A program made the position numbers and the translations under genes. A DNA stretch of 64,000 nucleotides, taken from assembly GCA_012932295.1 (NCBI GenBank), contig JAAONU010000016.1, positions 27,093,290-27,157,289 of the forward strand, written 5' to 3'. Source of the DNA: Cyclina sinensis. Lineage: Eukaryota; Mollusca; Bivalvia; Venerida; Veneridae. Numbering within the stretch: position 1 is the stretch's first letter; the number at the start of each line of letters is the position of its first letter. This document shows positions 53,301 to 64,000 of this stretch, piece by piece. Below the pieces are notes generated by a model that was not told the DNA's origin, ran no database searches, and worked only from the letters and a program-made list of their open reading frames with translations.

Positions 53301-54807
53301 GTCCCTTGTTTACTTCTTTCTTTTTCATTTTAAAGATAAATCCATTACACAGTAGCAGATAAAATCAGGTTAGCGTTTTAGGCCCATCATGACCCACTTG
53401 CTTAAAATGTCAACGATCTGTGTCCAAAATCAGACAGATTCTTTTCTATTTCTAATCATTATCAAAGATTTATTCAGTCAGAACAAAAACTATTTGTGAC
53501 CTGCCACAGAAACCGTAAGCAGTGAGAATGGCTGACTGATAATCCCCTCTACAACTTTTTTCTGTCACAACATATATGAACGACAAGCAGGGAAACTGTT
53601 TGGTCATTGAAAAAATTATTACGAATCTATTTTATAATCCCTAAATAGCTAGACCAGAGAAGGAATAAACCGATTGGGCTATTAAAGAGTGGAGTAACAA
53701 TGCAGGTGCATAGTAGATTAATCCGAAAGGAAAATCGAAGAAAGATTACAATACAATATCATTGTGGAGATTTTCCACGTCCAAACAAACAGCAAGATCG
53801 TCACCTGCACAATTCATGTTACATGTACTTCAGAAAGAAGGTACGACGACCTTATGCAAACTATTGCGTGTCCGTTTTCTTACACAAGAAACGGTTCACT
53901 GAAAAGAAAGAATTATTTGCGAAGTTAATTTCACTGATTATGGAAAAAATTATCATCATTGGTCATGGCTCACTGCACCTTCTTCAGTACGGTGCAGAAT
54001 TTATCGTAGAGTTAACACATGGCCAGTACTTCGGCAGCCAAAACATAACTAACACATACTTGGAAATCCCTAACCAATGCAATGAACACAGAAACCGCAT
54101 ATTTCATGTTACATTTAACTCTTCATATTGTTATTTACATTAAGTTCTACTCAGCTGACAATCCACAGAACAGTTTTGGACAGTTCTGGAATGTTTCATT
54201 ATATTTTATGTGCAAATTAATTTAGGTCGATTTCATAAAAATCACGAACAATTGTTAGGCCGCCATAGTTACTTATTTAGAATATAAAAAAAAAAACAAC
54301 CATGACTCATTTCAGTATTGAGGTAAAGTGACTGTTACAGGTTATAAAAATGCTCATATCCTTCCAGATTCATTTACATGGTCCTTCAAACTATTGATTA
54401 TGACAACAAGTCATCTACCACAATTTCTCTGTTTGGTGACAGATTTATCCATATTTGATTAATTTGAGTACGCATACCTGACAACAACGCGTCGTACTTT
54501 TGAAAGAAACTATTTGTTCGCTTTAATCATTTATATCTGATTAACTTACTTTTGATGATAATATATAAGTCGATTTCAGTGATCTCATGTAATAACAGAA
54601 CGGTAAGATCTTATGGTAGAAACAGACAGCCCTTCAAAAAGGGGGTGGCTTATACAAAAAAAGAGAAAAAAATAGAGAGTTTTCGCATTATGAAAAGAAA
54701 GAGATACTGGGAAATAATTACTGTACTACACATGTATACATTATATATGTGTTAAACATCTACGAACTCCTTTTGTTTCTTTGCTTTTATCAAATAAATA
54801 ATTTGAT
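53301..54807. other. Intergenic stretch between the EDRF1 upstream region and the sulfotransferase
   Basis: About 1.5 kb. The longest ORF (plus strand, 53700-54143, 147 codons, starting MQVHSRLIRKENRRKITIQY) resembles nothing I know, has a basic, AT-driven composition and is not supported as a gene. Nothing else is seen. Confidence 0.45.
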
Positions 54808-54813
54808 TTTATT
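54808..54813 (-). promoter_or_regulatory. Candidate polyadenylation signal overlapping the sulfotransferase stop
   Basis: AATAAA on the minus strand overlaps the TAA stop codon (54809-54811). If used, the 3' UTR would be only tens of bases. No other canonical hexamer was noticed immediately downstream. Confidence 0.3.
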
Positions 54814-55559
54814 TCTCTGAAACTCTCGTACTCATAGTATTATTTTGCATGACATTTAAACAATGCGTCTCTACCAGTTTTCTGAATTCAATATTGAGTT
54901 CGCTGCGCCATTTTTCAGTTATATTATTTTGCGAATTTTTGTGAGAACAGCTGTTAATATTACGTAAATCTTCCTTTGTCACAGTTTTGTTTATGAAATT
55001 GAAAAGTCCGAGCATTTCAGCATTACTAGAAGCTAATGTTTGCAAAGTTGAATATTTCAGTCGTGAGGTAAACTTTGATTTTGCAGCTTTAAATGCTCGA
55101 AAATCATTTTCCATTTTAAGACACAAACTTAATATATTATCAGCAATTGTCTTTGGCTCTTCGACTGAAACTGGAAACCAGGTTGTCTTAATTCGAGAAT
55201 TCATGATTGCACGAGGATCTCGTGCTAGAAACAGAACGTTCAAGTTTGGCATAAGTTCCAACAACTGTTCGATTGTTTCAAAGCCAAGACGAAGAACTTT
55301 TGTAACTCTTACGTCTGCTTCTTTACAAGCATGTTCGAGTTTTTCAAGACAGTATGGCATAGTCACATCATTAATCTTGTGGTCTTCATCCATCTTTGTT
55401 TCTTTCAAACATTTGCCAAAATCCTCCCAAGGTTTACCAGACTTATTTTCTTCAGCCAATTTATTGAGAACTGTTGTACAAACTGCCTTCATGTTGCAGG
55501 AATACAAATTTATCAGCGTAAGCATTGCCTGTTTAAGCCGAACTCTTGCATTAGTCGAT
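54809..55559 (-). CDS. Sulfotransferase exon 3 (residues ~125-374)
   Basis: Acceptor AAATGTTTCAG, stop TAA at 54809-54811. It holds the 3'-phosphate-binding motif and the C-terminal catalytic domain (HKINDVTMPYCLEKLEHACK, NVLFLARDPRAIMNSR). The frame stays open upstream of the acceptor into the intron; the splice is chosen because it joins exon 2 in phase. Confidence 0.88.
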
Positions 55560-57895
55560 CTGAAACATTTACAGAAGTAGATTTTAGTGTGTTCATTTGC
55601 ATTAGTCATTTGACAAATAACTGTGCTTTGCTCTTTACGAAGTAAGCGTTGAATCAAAGATGACAGATATATGAAATAGTAAAGAAATGACAAAATAGAG
55701 CTAAACATCCGAAGGTATCTAAATGAAATTAACTAGTTAAAATTACATGGTTTTAGAGTCAGTTATAACCACATACATTTAGGATTTCTTAACATGAATA
55801 CCTTTCCTTGCGTCTTACTTCTACTTTAATAGATTTCACGAAAAAAATGACAGGCACGTAGGCACCCAGACACCACCCAGTCATACCAAGTAATTGATTG
55901 TTGGAAGTATCAATTTAAATGTAGAGGGGGCAGATATAATCTGATGATGACTCAATGCTCTAAAATGGTGTAGCATTTTATGCTTGGAGCTAAAACATTT
56001 CTTTGAATGTGATATTGTTCTCTTTTTAACGGGATTCTTTATTATTTAGTACTAATTTTCAAAAGATTGATTTCGGGTTAGACGAGAAAAAAAAAACACA
56101 AAAGATTTGGAAGGGGTTGACTTAAACACGGTGAATTTACCTGCAAGTGGTATCTGTCATTTCACAATAAAGCTCATCTGTGAAGTAATGGTACGGAGCT
56201 AACGGTATAAGAGGTTCGTACATGTAGAACGTTCTCGGCGAGTCTCGCAGCAGTCCACCGGTGACTGACGAGCCACTCCGCATATAGGAAAATACCAAAA
56301 GGTCCCTTGTAATGGGCTTTGGTCTCTCGACACTTGCGGCTTTCAGGTCGTCAGTGAAACCTGTAAGAAAGAAGTGGTCATAAAAAATTAACAGTATGTT
56401 GTAGTAGAAAGGCTCGTAGGCAGTTGGTGCTTGTAACCTATTAAGAATTTCAAAACTTTTCTTAAGCCAAGAGATGTTAGTTTTCAGCGATATATCTTTC
56501 CTCTGTGTCATAAAATATTAGTGTGTCGTGCCCATTTAAGTTTGCTAGTAGTTTAACTGAGTTTAACGCCCTCTAACTGTCAAAGTCACATCGGGAAAGC
56601 AGCTTACCCAACCATCGTTTCTGGACCTTTAAAGGGTCAACTCCAAGTCTACTATAACTGAGTTACTAAGGAGAAGATACAAGAGGGTAATTATAAACCT
56701 TACTCGGTTTGTTTCCTAGATATGAGCTTGTACGTCGTTGAACTTATCATTCATAGCGGTTTTATTAACTGAAAGATTTCTTAATAGTAAACAATATAAA
56801 TATCATTATACAACACGGATATGGCTGGTCATGGTTAGCTCGGATCGCAAACGCACCAAAAGCAGGTCAAAGGTTACGTGACCAAACGGTTTACAAACGA
56901 AATTTAATAATTCATATTTATACTCATAACATCAAATTCATGATTATTTATGACGAACTGTATACAGACAGTCACGGTGTACTGAAAAAAAAAAGAAAAT
57001 AAGGAGCATGCAAACAAACTGACGCAGTTGAACAAAGAGAAAAACTATTTCAATTTAAAAGATATTAAGATATTCACCGGTACATTTGTTTTGTTATCAG
57101 CTTAAGCCAGATTACACCAGTAAATGAAGTCACTTAAACATGTATTGTAGGAACTTCAAATACTACGTCTTGACTTGGTTCTTTTCAATTTAGGTATAAT
57201 CTTAGTAAAATATTTGAAATTAACTTAACTATTATATGGTGTTGTTATGCAAGAGTAATCTATTCTTTACTAAAATCATTTTTTTTTAATGTAACGACTG
57301 GTTTTCAAAAAAAGAAAAATGTGAGCAGAAGATATATTTTGTATAATAATACTATAAAGTGATACGAACATATTCCAGAGACTATGTCTAACTGTGACAT
57401 CTGAAAAGGCTATAAAAATGCTGAAAACAAAATTTGCCTATAAACAGGTTAACAATACATTTTTTGTGCCCTTGTTCATTTTTCCTCTTTTAATACATCC
57501 GGTTAGTGTGGTAACAAAACGCTTTTTTGAAGTTTCATGTTTTGAGCTTTATATTTTAATGTTTTCGGTATATTTTTTTACTAACAAACACCAAAATATT
57601 GTAACGACACACATTTTTGTTATGCGGAAATTCTAGAAAGAAATGATAAAGAAATAAAACGGTAAATGAATAAAATTTACAATTCTGTTTACGATTTCCA
57701 GTTCAACACAATTCAGTGGGTGGAAAAAACGTTATATTTACCGAACATCATTTCTGGCTGTACCACCTTATCCACGACGTAATGTTTTTCTAAAGAAATC
57801 CTCACAACCATCAATATAGCGAACACGGGAAACAATTTTGACATAACATCAGCATACCCTCTTTTAAAATTCATTTTTGTGACTAAAGTGGGCAT
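54809..57895 (-). CDS. Carbohydrate 6-O-sulfotransferase, CHST family (complete, 3 exons)
   Basis: Exons 57742-57895, 56141-56360 and 54809-55559 join in phase to 1,125 nt, 374 residues. A single N-terminal hydrophobic segment (~20-35, LFPVFAILMVVRISL) is a type II signal anchor, so the enzyme should sit in the Golgi membrane. The 5'-phosphosulfate loop is at ~75-90 (FSYMRSGSSVTGGLL) and the 3'-phosphate-binding motif at ~234-247 (LFLARDPRAIMNSR). Both bind PAPS and are diagnostic of the Gal/GalNAc/GlcNAc 6-O-sulfotransferase (CHST1-7) family, which transfers sulfate to C6 of sugars on glycans such as chondroitin or keratan sulfate. FYMYEPL after the first motif is also family-typical. The acceptor sugar cannot be read from sequence. 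The size is near the lower end for the family. It is divergent from THOC3. Confidence 0.9.
56141..56360 (-). CDS. Sulfotransferase exon 2 (residues ~52-125)
   Basis: Acceptor TTTCTTACAG, donor TTGCAG|GTAAAT. It carries the 5'-phosphosulfate-binding loop, YMRSGSSVTGGLLRDSPR then TFYMYEPL. Confidence 0.9.
57742..57895 (-). CDS. Sulfotransferase exon 1 (residues 1-52)
   Basis: ATG at 57893-57895, donor TTCG|GTAAAT. It encodes a basic N terminus and the membrane anchor LFPVFAILMVVRISL. A second in-frame ATG (residue 8) would still keep the anchor, so the start is not fully certain. Confidence 0.75.
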
Positions 57896-59362
57896 AGCTT
57901 TTGGACAATTATTTCATTCGAATGCACCTAATACTCTCATAAGTATGTAATCCTCTTGATACATTTATAGTTTCTATTTTCTGCTTCAGCCTATGCAGAT
58001 CCGTGCATGCTTATGCAGGTGGAAAACCCTATCATTATCCGCTGGTTTCTTACAGTTTGGTGTTTAATATAATCATATTAGAGTCCATCCGGAGTGTTAC
58101 AACAGAAATTAAAACCGACGATTGCGGACAATGGGCGATACGGACTAGACGATATGGATAATATTTTGGGACGATACGGACCATGTTGAAAATAAATTTA
58201 CACACATCATTTATCATTTATGCAGCCTTCTAAATCATGTACTGGCTAGAATATATGTTAAACAAGATATGTATGAAATACGCTGTTTAATTTATTTTAG
58301 AAGATATATTTGTCTATACTTTATTACAGTTTTGCATATGTTGGTCAGATTTTAACCTTTCACTATAAAGCATAATAGAAATTTAAAGATAGTGCTATGA
58401 TAATAACTGAGTTCAAAATGCTATATTTGTGCTAATAAAGATAAATTAAGATATTTTAAGAGAAAACATTTACATTTTGGAATATATGTAAATTTCAAAA
58501 GAGTCAGCCATCCAATCATTCCTTCCGAAATATTTAACCTTGCCCATAACTGCCTTATTACTTAATGGATTTACTTCATACTTGAACGCTTTGGACAAGA
58601 CCTTCCCACTGATATATATTTATATGAGCTTTATCTCTGAATGCCCTTCACCTCGAAGATCCAATTGTTACAAATAAAAATTGCCATAACATCCTTATTT
58701 CTAAAAAAAAACAAAAAAAAAAAACAGATTAAGTTCATGTTTGCACACAGCAAGATTTTGGGAGAGATCTTCCAAATGACATAGAATTATTATCTTTGAC
58801 CCTTAAATAACCTTGAACTTGAGGTCAAATTGTCAACAACAACAAAAATACTTCTTTAGAAGGATCTACAATTTATCTTCTTCTGGTCAACGGCTCAAAT
58901 ATGAAAACACCACTTCTGGGACATTGTCATCTTTCAGTGACAGTTCTTGTTCTATTGAACGCTGCAGATAAGTACTAAAATCATATTGCTACAGCTTCCA
59001 GGCATTTGCCTTAAAGAACTCTAAAAAAAGAAAAGAAAAAAAAAACATGCTCGAAATGACCGAGTTGTAAAGGTGATTTGCCGCTTTGGGCACTTGCACC
59101 TCTAAACTGAATGCATATGTCAATTTCTTTGGAAAACGGTAGCCTTTGCCGGCCCAGCCTTTGCTGCAAACTGATGATAATTAACTGCGGAGGTGTGTGT
59201 CTGTCTGTCTCTGTGCAGGTACGTATATTAACGTTAATATACGTACCTGCTGTGTGTGCGTGTGTGTATGTTTTGCCTTAATTGCATATGCGCGCGTGTC
59301 TTAGTAGCCGTTGAAGAAATTCTCACAATTTGTTGTTATAACGAGTACCGCCGGCGATAAAA
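57896..59362. promoter_or_regulatory. Divergent intergenic region between the sulfotransferase and THOC3
   Basis: About 1.5 kb that must hold both promoters. Near 58115-58190 short GACGATACGGA-like units recur three times. At 59190-59275 there is a GT/TCTG-rich tract flanking a perfect palindrome (listed separately). No ORF of note and no clear TATA box. Confidence 0.5.
59215..59250. promoter_or_regulatory. Perfect 36-bp palindrome upstream of THOC3
   Basis: The half GCAGGTACGTATATTAAC is followed immediately by its exact reverse complement, with no spacer and no mismatch. The next outer pair (T/T) breaks it. It lies 112 bp before the THOC3 start codon, in the promoter or 5' UTR, within a GT-rich tract. 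Function unknown; it could form a cruciform or bind a dimeric factor. Confidence 0.7.
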
Positions 59363-59539
59363 ATGGCGACTTACTTGGAAAACATGCAAAATTATTTCAA
59401 AAACAATGGCAAAACACGTGAATTTGCGGCCCATTCTTCAAAAGTTCACTCTGTTGACTGGAATTCAGATGGTAGAAAACTTGCATCTGGATCTTACGAC
59501 AAAACGGTGAATGTTTTTCACTTGGATCGCGATAGATTG
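59363..59539 (+). CDS. THOC3: THOC3 exon 1 (residues 1-59)
   Basis: ATG in AAAAATGGCG context; donor GATTG|GTAAGT at phase 0. Encodes the N terminus and first blade, through VNVFHLDRDRL. Confidence 0.94.
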
Positions 59540-62500
59540 GTAAGTAACTGGAAGCAACCTAATGATTTTTTTTGGGGTGTTGGTCGTTTCATCAAACCGT
59601 CGTTTCGTCAAACTTATTTTTCTGTACAAAACAGTTAGTTTGTCAAACTTAATTTTTAGAGTAGATAATTACCGATTTTAACAGTGTGAATAAACAACTA
59701 CTGTTCCGTTAATTAAGGTGTCGCTCTTTACTGCAAACTGCCCCATCTTTAATTTCAAACAGATGCAATCACATGCAAATAGACTATTAACGCTAAAGCT
59801 GTTCATATTAAACGTTGCGCAGAGGTACCGCTGATTAATTGTTTGTCTTACCGGTAATTATACAAATTAGGTTGATTGCACATTAATTTTAATGAATCAC
59901 AAACACACTTCAGGAATCAATTATAATATGATTTCAATAGGTGTGAAATACTATATATTATTAATTTGATGAAACGACTTTTTGCTTGCTATATAAAATA
60001 GTTTGACGAAACGACGGTTTGACGAAACGACCATTACTCATTTTTTTTACTCTAACTGTTTAAGCTAAAAGGTTGGAATACTATACATTCTTGAATGTCT
60101 TGTCATAACAAATCAGAAAATGTATAGTTCAAACCAAGAATGAACCATTCTATAGTGCTGTCAAAACCTGGTAAAATCAGAAGTCCAGGAGAACAAAAAT
60201 TTAAAAAATTATAGGGCTATTCCTCGGTGGGAGGGTAATCCAAATATTTAGACGTAGACGGTTAATTTGATGATACTTTTGTTATTGGTCAAATCCAAAT
60301 TACATCTAAATTCAGTTCTTTCAAAACACATAAACCTGCCAGATGTCATTTCTGATAAAATTCTGGTTAATGGTCAATTATTCAACATGTAATGCCTAAA
60401 AACAGGAGTTGTCAAAGTACAAAACCAACTTTTATTGTTTATCTCTGTAAAATAGATAATTCAATGATAATAACTTTTTCCGTTGCTCGCGTGTTTACAG
60501 TCTTTCTCATATGTGTACATGACATATTGTGATAATACAAATTTCTTTTAGACATAATTAATTTCGCACTGTACCATTGACTGGTGAAGGTGCTGTAATG
60601 ATCACAGTTGTTGACGGCGTGCAGTTTTGTTTCAGGTTTTCTTGGTAGGAAAAATGAATTCTGAAATTTTGAATTTATGATCTATATAATGCAGGCCTCT
60701 CATTAAATAAGAAGTATGTTACTTTTCATTTTATTTATTGATCTTTAGGGCAGTGTTAAAAACTTTAAAAGCTGCAGCTCAAAACTGTCTGTTTTTGTAA
60801 ATAGATTCTTATGTTCGTAGTTATTAAAGTATGTGAAGGCTAAAGAAGAATCTGAATGTAAGGAAATAGCTTTCTAGATGAAGAACTTCCATTGACAAAT
60901 GGGGTTAATTAGGAAATAGATTTTGTAAGTTTGAGTGATCTACTGTCAAATATAGCACAGTTTCTGATTCAGATGATTAATTATTTAATCATGAAGGCTG
61001 TTGGCCAAATCAATGCATTGACTTTACTATGCAAAAAAAAAACGCAGAGTGTAAACAGAATTGGCCAAAATAGATGGATCAGTTGTTTAATCGATATAAG
61101 AAGTAGATACCCATAAGTTGAAAATATAATTTCATGTCATTTGTAGAAAAATGATTATTCTTTCAATGCTGGGTGTTTATTCTGTAGTGCAGTTTGTTTT
61201 ATTTCGTAGACACAGAGTTAACTTTCTGTTACTATATCTTTCAGTCAAAAGATGTGACATTCCGTGGCCATGGTGATAGTGTGGATCAGTTATGTTGGCA
61301 CCCAAAGCACCCTGACCAGCTGGTGACAGCCAGTGGAGATAAAACAATCAGACTCTGGGATGCAAGAACAAACAAGTCAATTGCTACAGTCAATACAAAA
61401 GGTACCTATTGGGAATTATATTTGATTTTGTCTATCAGTGCTAAAATAAATAAAGGTTAAAGAGTCTGGTGGTATCAAACAACATAATTATGAGTTCGTT
61501 TCATCACTATTAAACCAGTATCAACCTTTTTTCTGCAAACTTTGCTTAGCGCAGCTGTTTAATACTGAAACCGCATTTGTTTGCTTATTTTTATTCTGTT
61601 GTAGGAGAAAACATAAATATTTGCTGGTCACCAGATGGAAGTACGATAGCTGTTGGAAATAAAGATGATCTCATCACATTTATTGATGCCAAGACTCACA
61701 GGTCCAGGCTGGACCAGCAGTATAATTTTGAAGTAAATGAGATTTCTTGGAATAGAGATGGTGACCTGTTCTTTCTCACAAGCGGTCAAGGGTCAATACA
61801 TATCTTAAGGTAAGTTTTCCCCCATGTTTTGCAGTATTAAATATCTCCATTATCAGAACTGAAACCTGTATATCGATATGAAATTTTTGTATTTGCTAAA
61901 AATGTTTTTTGGAAGATGCCTGTAGAATTATCATCTTAAAATTTAAACTAAAGATGGAAAGCTCATGGCAGACTTTCAGTCTTATTGGCTTTGAGAGATT
62001 GTTTTAAAAGGTACATGTATATACCTTTACTGTTTGGAAACATTGACTACCTGTTTAGTTATGATAAACAATATATTTCAGTTACCCAGATCTGAAATCA
62101 CAGCATGTATTAAGTGCCCATCCAGCAAATTGTATTTGTATAGAGTTTGATCCCAAAGGACAGTATTTTGCAACAGGCAGTGCAGATGCGCTAGTGAGTT
62201 TATGGGATCTCTCAGAGTTTGTGTGTGTCCGAACATTATCAAGGTATATTTAATTCTTGTTTGCTTTCTGATTAAGACAGCCTGCTATGTTATACTACAA
62301 CTTTTGATATATATACCTTTACAAGGCTTATTTATGTATTTATATCTAGTTCTGATGTGCTGTTAGTTGAGTTTGCTCTGTAACATGGATTTCAGATTAA
62401 TTTTCCACATCTGTTTATTACATTGAGTTGACTTGTTGCAAACAAGACTTGAAGCGTTTTCAAGTTCACATTTCATTCACTATATAGTATAGAATAATGT

Positions 62501-63217
62501 TTACCTGAGTGTTTGTATTCGCAGTGTAACTTAATGGAGACATCATTTAATTCGCAGAAGTTTTTAATGGTCTCAATTCATCTAAACCTTTGGCCACTGC
62601 TTTGCCTGAATGCCCTAGTTCAGATTTCAGTATGTCCTTTTTTTTCTTTTTTTTTTCTCAACTGTACCAGTGCATTTGTACCAGTGCATTCTCAACTGTA
62701 CCAGTGTATATTTCGGTACCATTTATTTTCAGGCTAGACTGGCCTGTAAGAACTATGAGCTTCAGTCATGATGGGAAAATGTTGGCAGCAGCTTCTGAGG
62801 ACCTAATTATAGATATATCGGAAGTTGAAACAGGTATTTAAGTTACATTTAACACTGACAGGTAGTACCACCAAGGCAAACAGTTGTGAAAAAAATGGCT
62901 TAGAAGAATGAATATTGTGAAATTTAAAGCATTACATTCTATATGTTCACAATCTTGGCTGTGTACCTCGGATAAATATTTCAATGTCATCTGCGTTAGA
63001 GTCCTTGTTTAATCCTTATTTATTTACAAGAGCTAACAACTTGCCAATATTTTCAGGTGAGAAAATAGCTGAGGTACCATGCGAGTCTCCCACTTTTACA
63101 GTATCTTGGAACCCTAAGAAGCCATTGCTAGCCTTTGCTTGTGATGACAAGAGTGAGAGAGACCGTGACAGAGATGCTGGTACTGTTAAACTCTTTGGTC
63201 TACCAGGTGACCACTAG
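59363..63217 (+). CDS. THOC3: THOC3, THO complex subunit 3 (TEX1), complete, 6 exons
   Basis: Exons 59363-59539, 61245-61401, 61605-61809, 62082-62243, 62733-62833 and 63057-63217 join in phase to 963 nt, 320 residues. Human THOC3 is 351 residues; the difference is a longer N terminus before the conserved KTREFAAHSSKVHSVDWNSD start. The protein is a WD40 propeller with visible repeats ending in LASGSYDKTVNVF, TASGDKTIRLWD, IAVGNKDDLITFIDAKTHRS, FATGSADALVSLWD and LAAASEDLIIDI, and ends in AGTVKLFGLPGDH. In other animals THOC3 is part of the nuclear THO/TREX complex that couples transcription and splicing to mRNA export. The AAAAATGGCG start context is good. Introns are small except intron 1, which carries a MITE. 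Confidence 0.96.
59582..60032. mobile_element. MITE with GTCGTTTCGTCAAAC tandem TIRs (THOC3 intron 1)
   Basis: The left end has two copies of GTCGTTTCRTCAAAC at 16-nt spacing. The right end has two inverted copies in the terminal 33 bp plus a third at 59966-59979. The terminal 33 bp on each side match with one mismatch. It is 451 bp long, AT-rich and noncoding. I could not find a convincing target duplication. Confidence 0.75.
60033..61244 (+). other. Rest of THOC3 intron 1
   Basis: AT-rich intronic sequence with no coding or repeat signal that I can recognise. It ends in the acceptor TATCTTTCAG. Confidence 0.5.
61245..61401 (+). CDS. THOC3: THOC3 exon 2 (residues 60-112)
   Basis: Acceptor TATCTTTCAG, donor AAAAG|GTACCT. 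Encodes FRGHGDSVDQLCWHPKHPDQ and ASGDKTIRLWDARTNK, nearly identical to vertebrate THOC3. Confidence 0.95.
61605..61809 (+). CDS. THOC3: THOC3 exon 3 (residues ~112-180)
   Basis: Acceptor TCTGTTGTAG, donor TTAAG|GTAAGT. Encodes GENINICWSPDGSTIAVGNK and FEVNEISWNRDGDLFFLTSG. Confidence 0.95.
62082..62243 (+). CDS. THOC3: THOC3 exon 4 (residues ~180-234)
   Basis: Acceptor ATATATTTCAG, donor TCAAG|GTATAT. Encodes SAHPANCICIEFDPKGQYFA and TGSADALVSLWDLSEFVCVR. Confidence 0.95.
62733..62833 (+). CDS. THOC3: THOC3 exon 5 (residues ~234-268)
   Basis: Acceptor TTATTTTCAG, donor ACAG|GTATTT. Encodes RLDWPVRTMSFSHDGKMLAA and ASEDLIIDISEVETG. Confidence 0.95.
63057..63217 (+). CDS. THOC3: THOC3 exon 6 (residues ~268-320)
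   Basis: Acceptor ATATTTTCAG; TAG stop at 63215-63217. Encodes CESPTFTVSWNPKKPLLAFA, a charged SERDRDRD loop and AGTVKLFGLPGDH. Confidence 0.95.
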
Positions 63218-64000
63218 CAAAGAGCAACAGAGGAATACAGTTTACCTCAGTACAAAAAGTGTTGAGTAAGAGAGAGGAGCACAGATTACCTTGGGACCAT
63301 TAGTAAAGGCAGAAAGAAGAACTCAAGTCCAGTAGAGTTTCTGTACTAAGACCACCCATCAAGTCATGATGTAACATTCCATCAAGTAATTTCTCAGTGT
63401 GGTCATGCATGTGCCACTCTTTTGACCAGTGAGAAGTATTCCTTAAGACAAGTCTCAAGACTCTTGATACTGAGTGGTCATATTAGGAGATCTTCCCAAT
63501 AGGAAATGGATTATTTGGTTCTAAAATGTTTTTTCATGTCAAGAACTGAACCCAGTTGTACTTTGATTATTTGCCTCTGTCAAAGGACTGTTATTTAAAG
63601 ACAGATTGCACATTGAAATTGTTGGTCTTTCTACTAAGACAGGATAGGGACAGTTTACCAGTATATTTCTGTATTTTTTTTAACATGGACATTGACATTG
63701 ATAAAGATGGATGTTAGTATCAGAGCTGTTACATGAGGCTCAAGAGCTTTTTATCCTAACCATGCTAAATATCTTGAATTTACTTGTCCATCTTTCGCTT
63801 TGGACAGATCCATTAATCGTTTATAGGGGTACTTCTTGAAAATTTACTGACTAAATGGCTGGTGTTTAAGCTGATCTTGGTCTGCACAAGTCACAAAGGC
63901 AGAGTCAATTGCCTCCAGCAGCGTAAGGGTTAAGCATATCACAGAGACATGTATAATTTACAGACATTTTGAATGTTCAGTATCACCAATTAATGGTTTG
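63218..64000 (+). other. THOC3: THOC3 3' UTR and flank
   Basis: No AATAAA or ATTAAA hexamer is visible up to the window end, so the 3' UTR may be long or use a variant signal. No further coding segment is seen. Confidence 0.5.

Noticed and set aside
53700..54143. 147-codon plus-strand ORF
   Set aside because: No recognisable motif and AT-driven composition; the length is not exceptional for 64 kb of AT-rich DNA, and there is no supporting context.
54987..55580. 197-codon plus-strand ORF
   Set aside because: Antisense shadow of sulfotransferase exon 3, which has both PAPS-binding motifs and correct splice sites.

Overview
This is animal nuclear DNA: three intron-rich genes with GT/AG splice sites, AT-rich and crowded with mobile-element debris. 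The dispersed repeats (the 'AACAAGAGGGCCATGATGG' and 'AAGAGCACCACTGGG' families with tandem cores of about 145-180 bp) are of a kind I associate with bivalve molluscs, so my best guess is a bivalve. That assignment is an inference from repeat content, not from a database search.

Genes. (1) EDRF1 (erythroid differentiation-related factor 1) lies on the minus strand from 51915 to 13241. I could assemble 21 phase-compatible exons giving 1,142 residues that align along the whole length of the vertebrate protein. (2) A carbohydrate 6-O-sulfotransferase (CHST family) lies on the minus strand from 57895 to 54809, with three exons, 374 residues and both PAPS-binding motifs. (3) THOC3, the WD40 subunit of the THO/TREX mRNA-export complex, lies on the plus strand from 59363 to 63217, with six exons and 320 residues. 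The sulfotransferase and THOC3 are divergent across about 1.5 kb. Nothing links the three functionally.

Layout. 1-6.3 kb: a transposase tail, a dispersed repeat split by a 3.1-kb foldback element, and a LINE reverse-transcriptase fragment. 6.3-13.2 kb: a small MITE, then two dispersed repeats, one with seven copies of a 166-bp unit. 13.2-51.9 kb: EDRF1, whose introns hold a Tc1-like transposon, a tRNA-headed SINE, at least ten tandem-core repeats, a nested element with two divergent ORF remnants, and several inverted-repeat elements. 52-54.8 kb: a SINE head and another inverted-repeat element. 54.8-64 kb: the sulfotransferase and THOC3, with a perfect 36-bp palindrome in the THOC3 promoter region and a MITE in its first intron.

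Most notable observations: (a) a foldback element with tandem-repeat arms, 9-bp target duplications and a readable empty site; (b) several sequence-unrelated elements whose terminal inverted repeats are all built from 13-16-nt tandem units; (c) many dispersed repeats that differ in sequence but share one architecture (common start, tandem core, GACGG-rich spacer, 3' hairpin), resembling pearl/HINE elements; (d) the nested element with two divergent ORF remnants.
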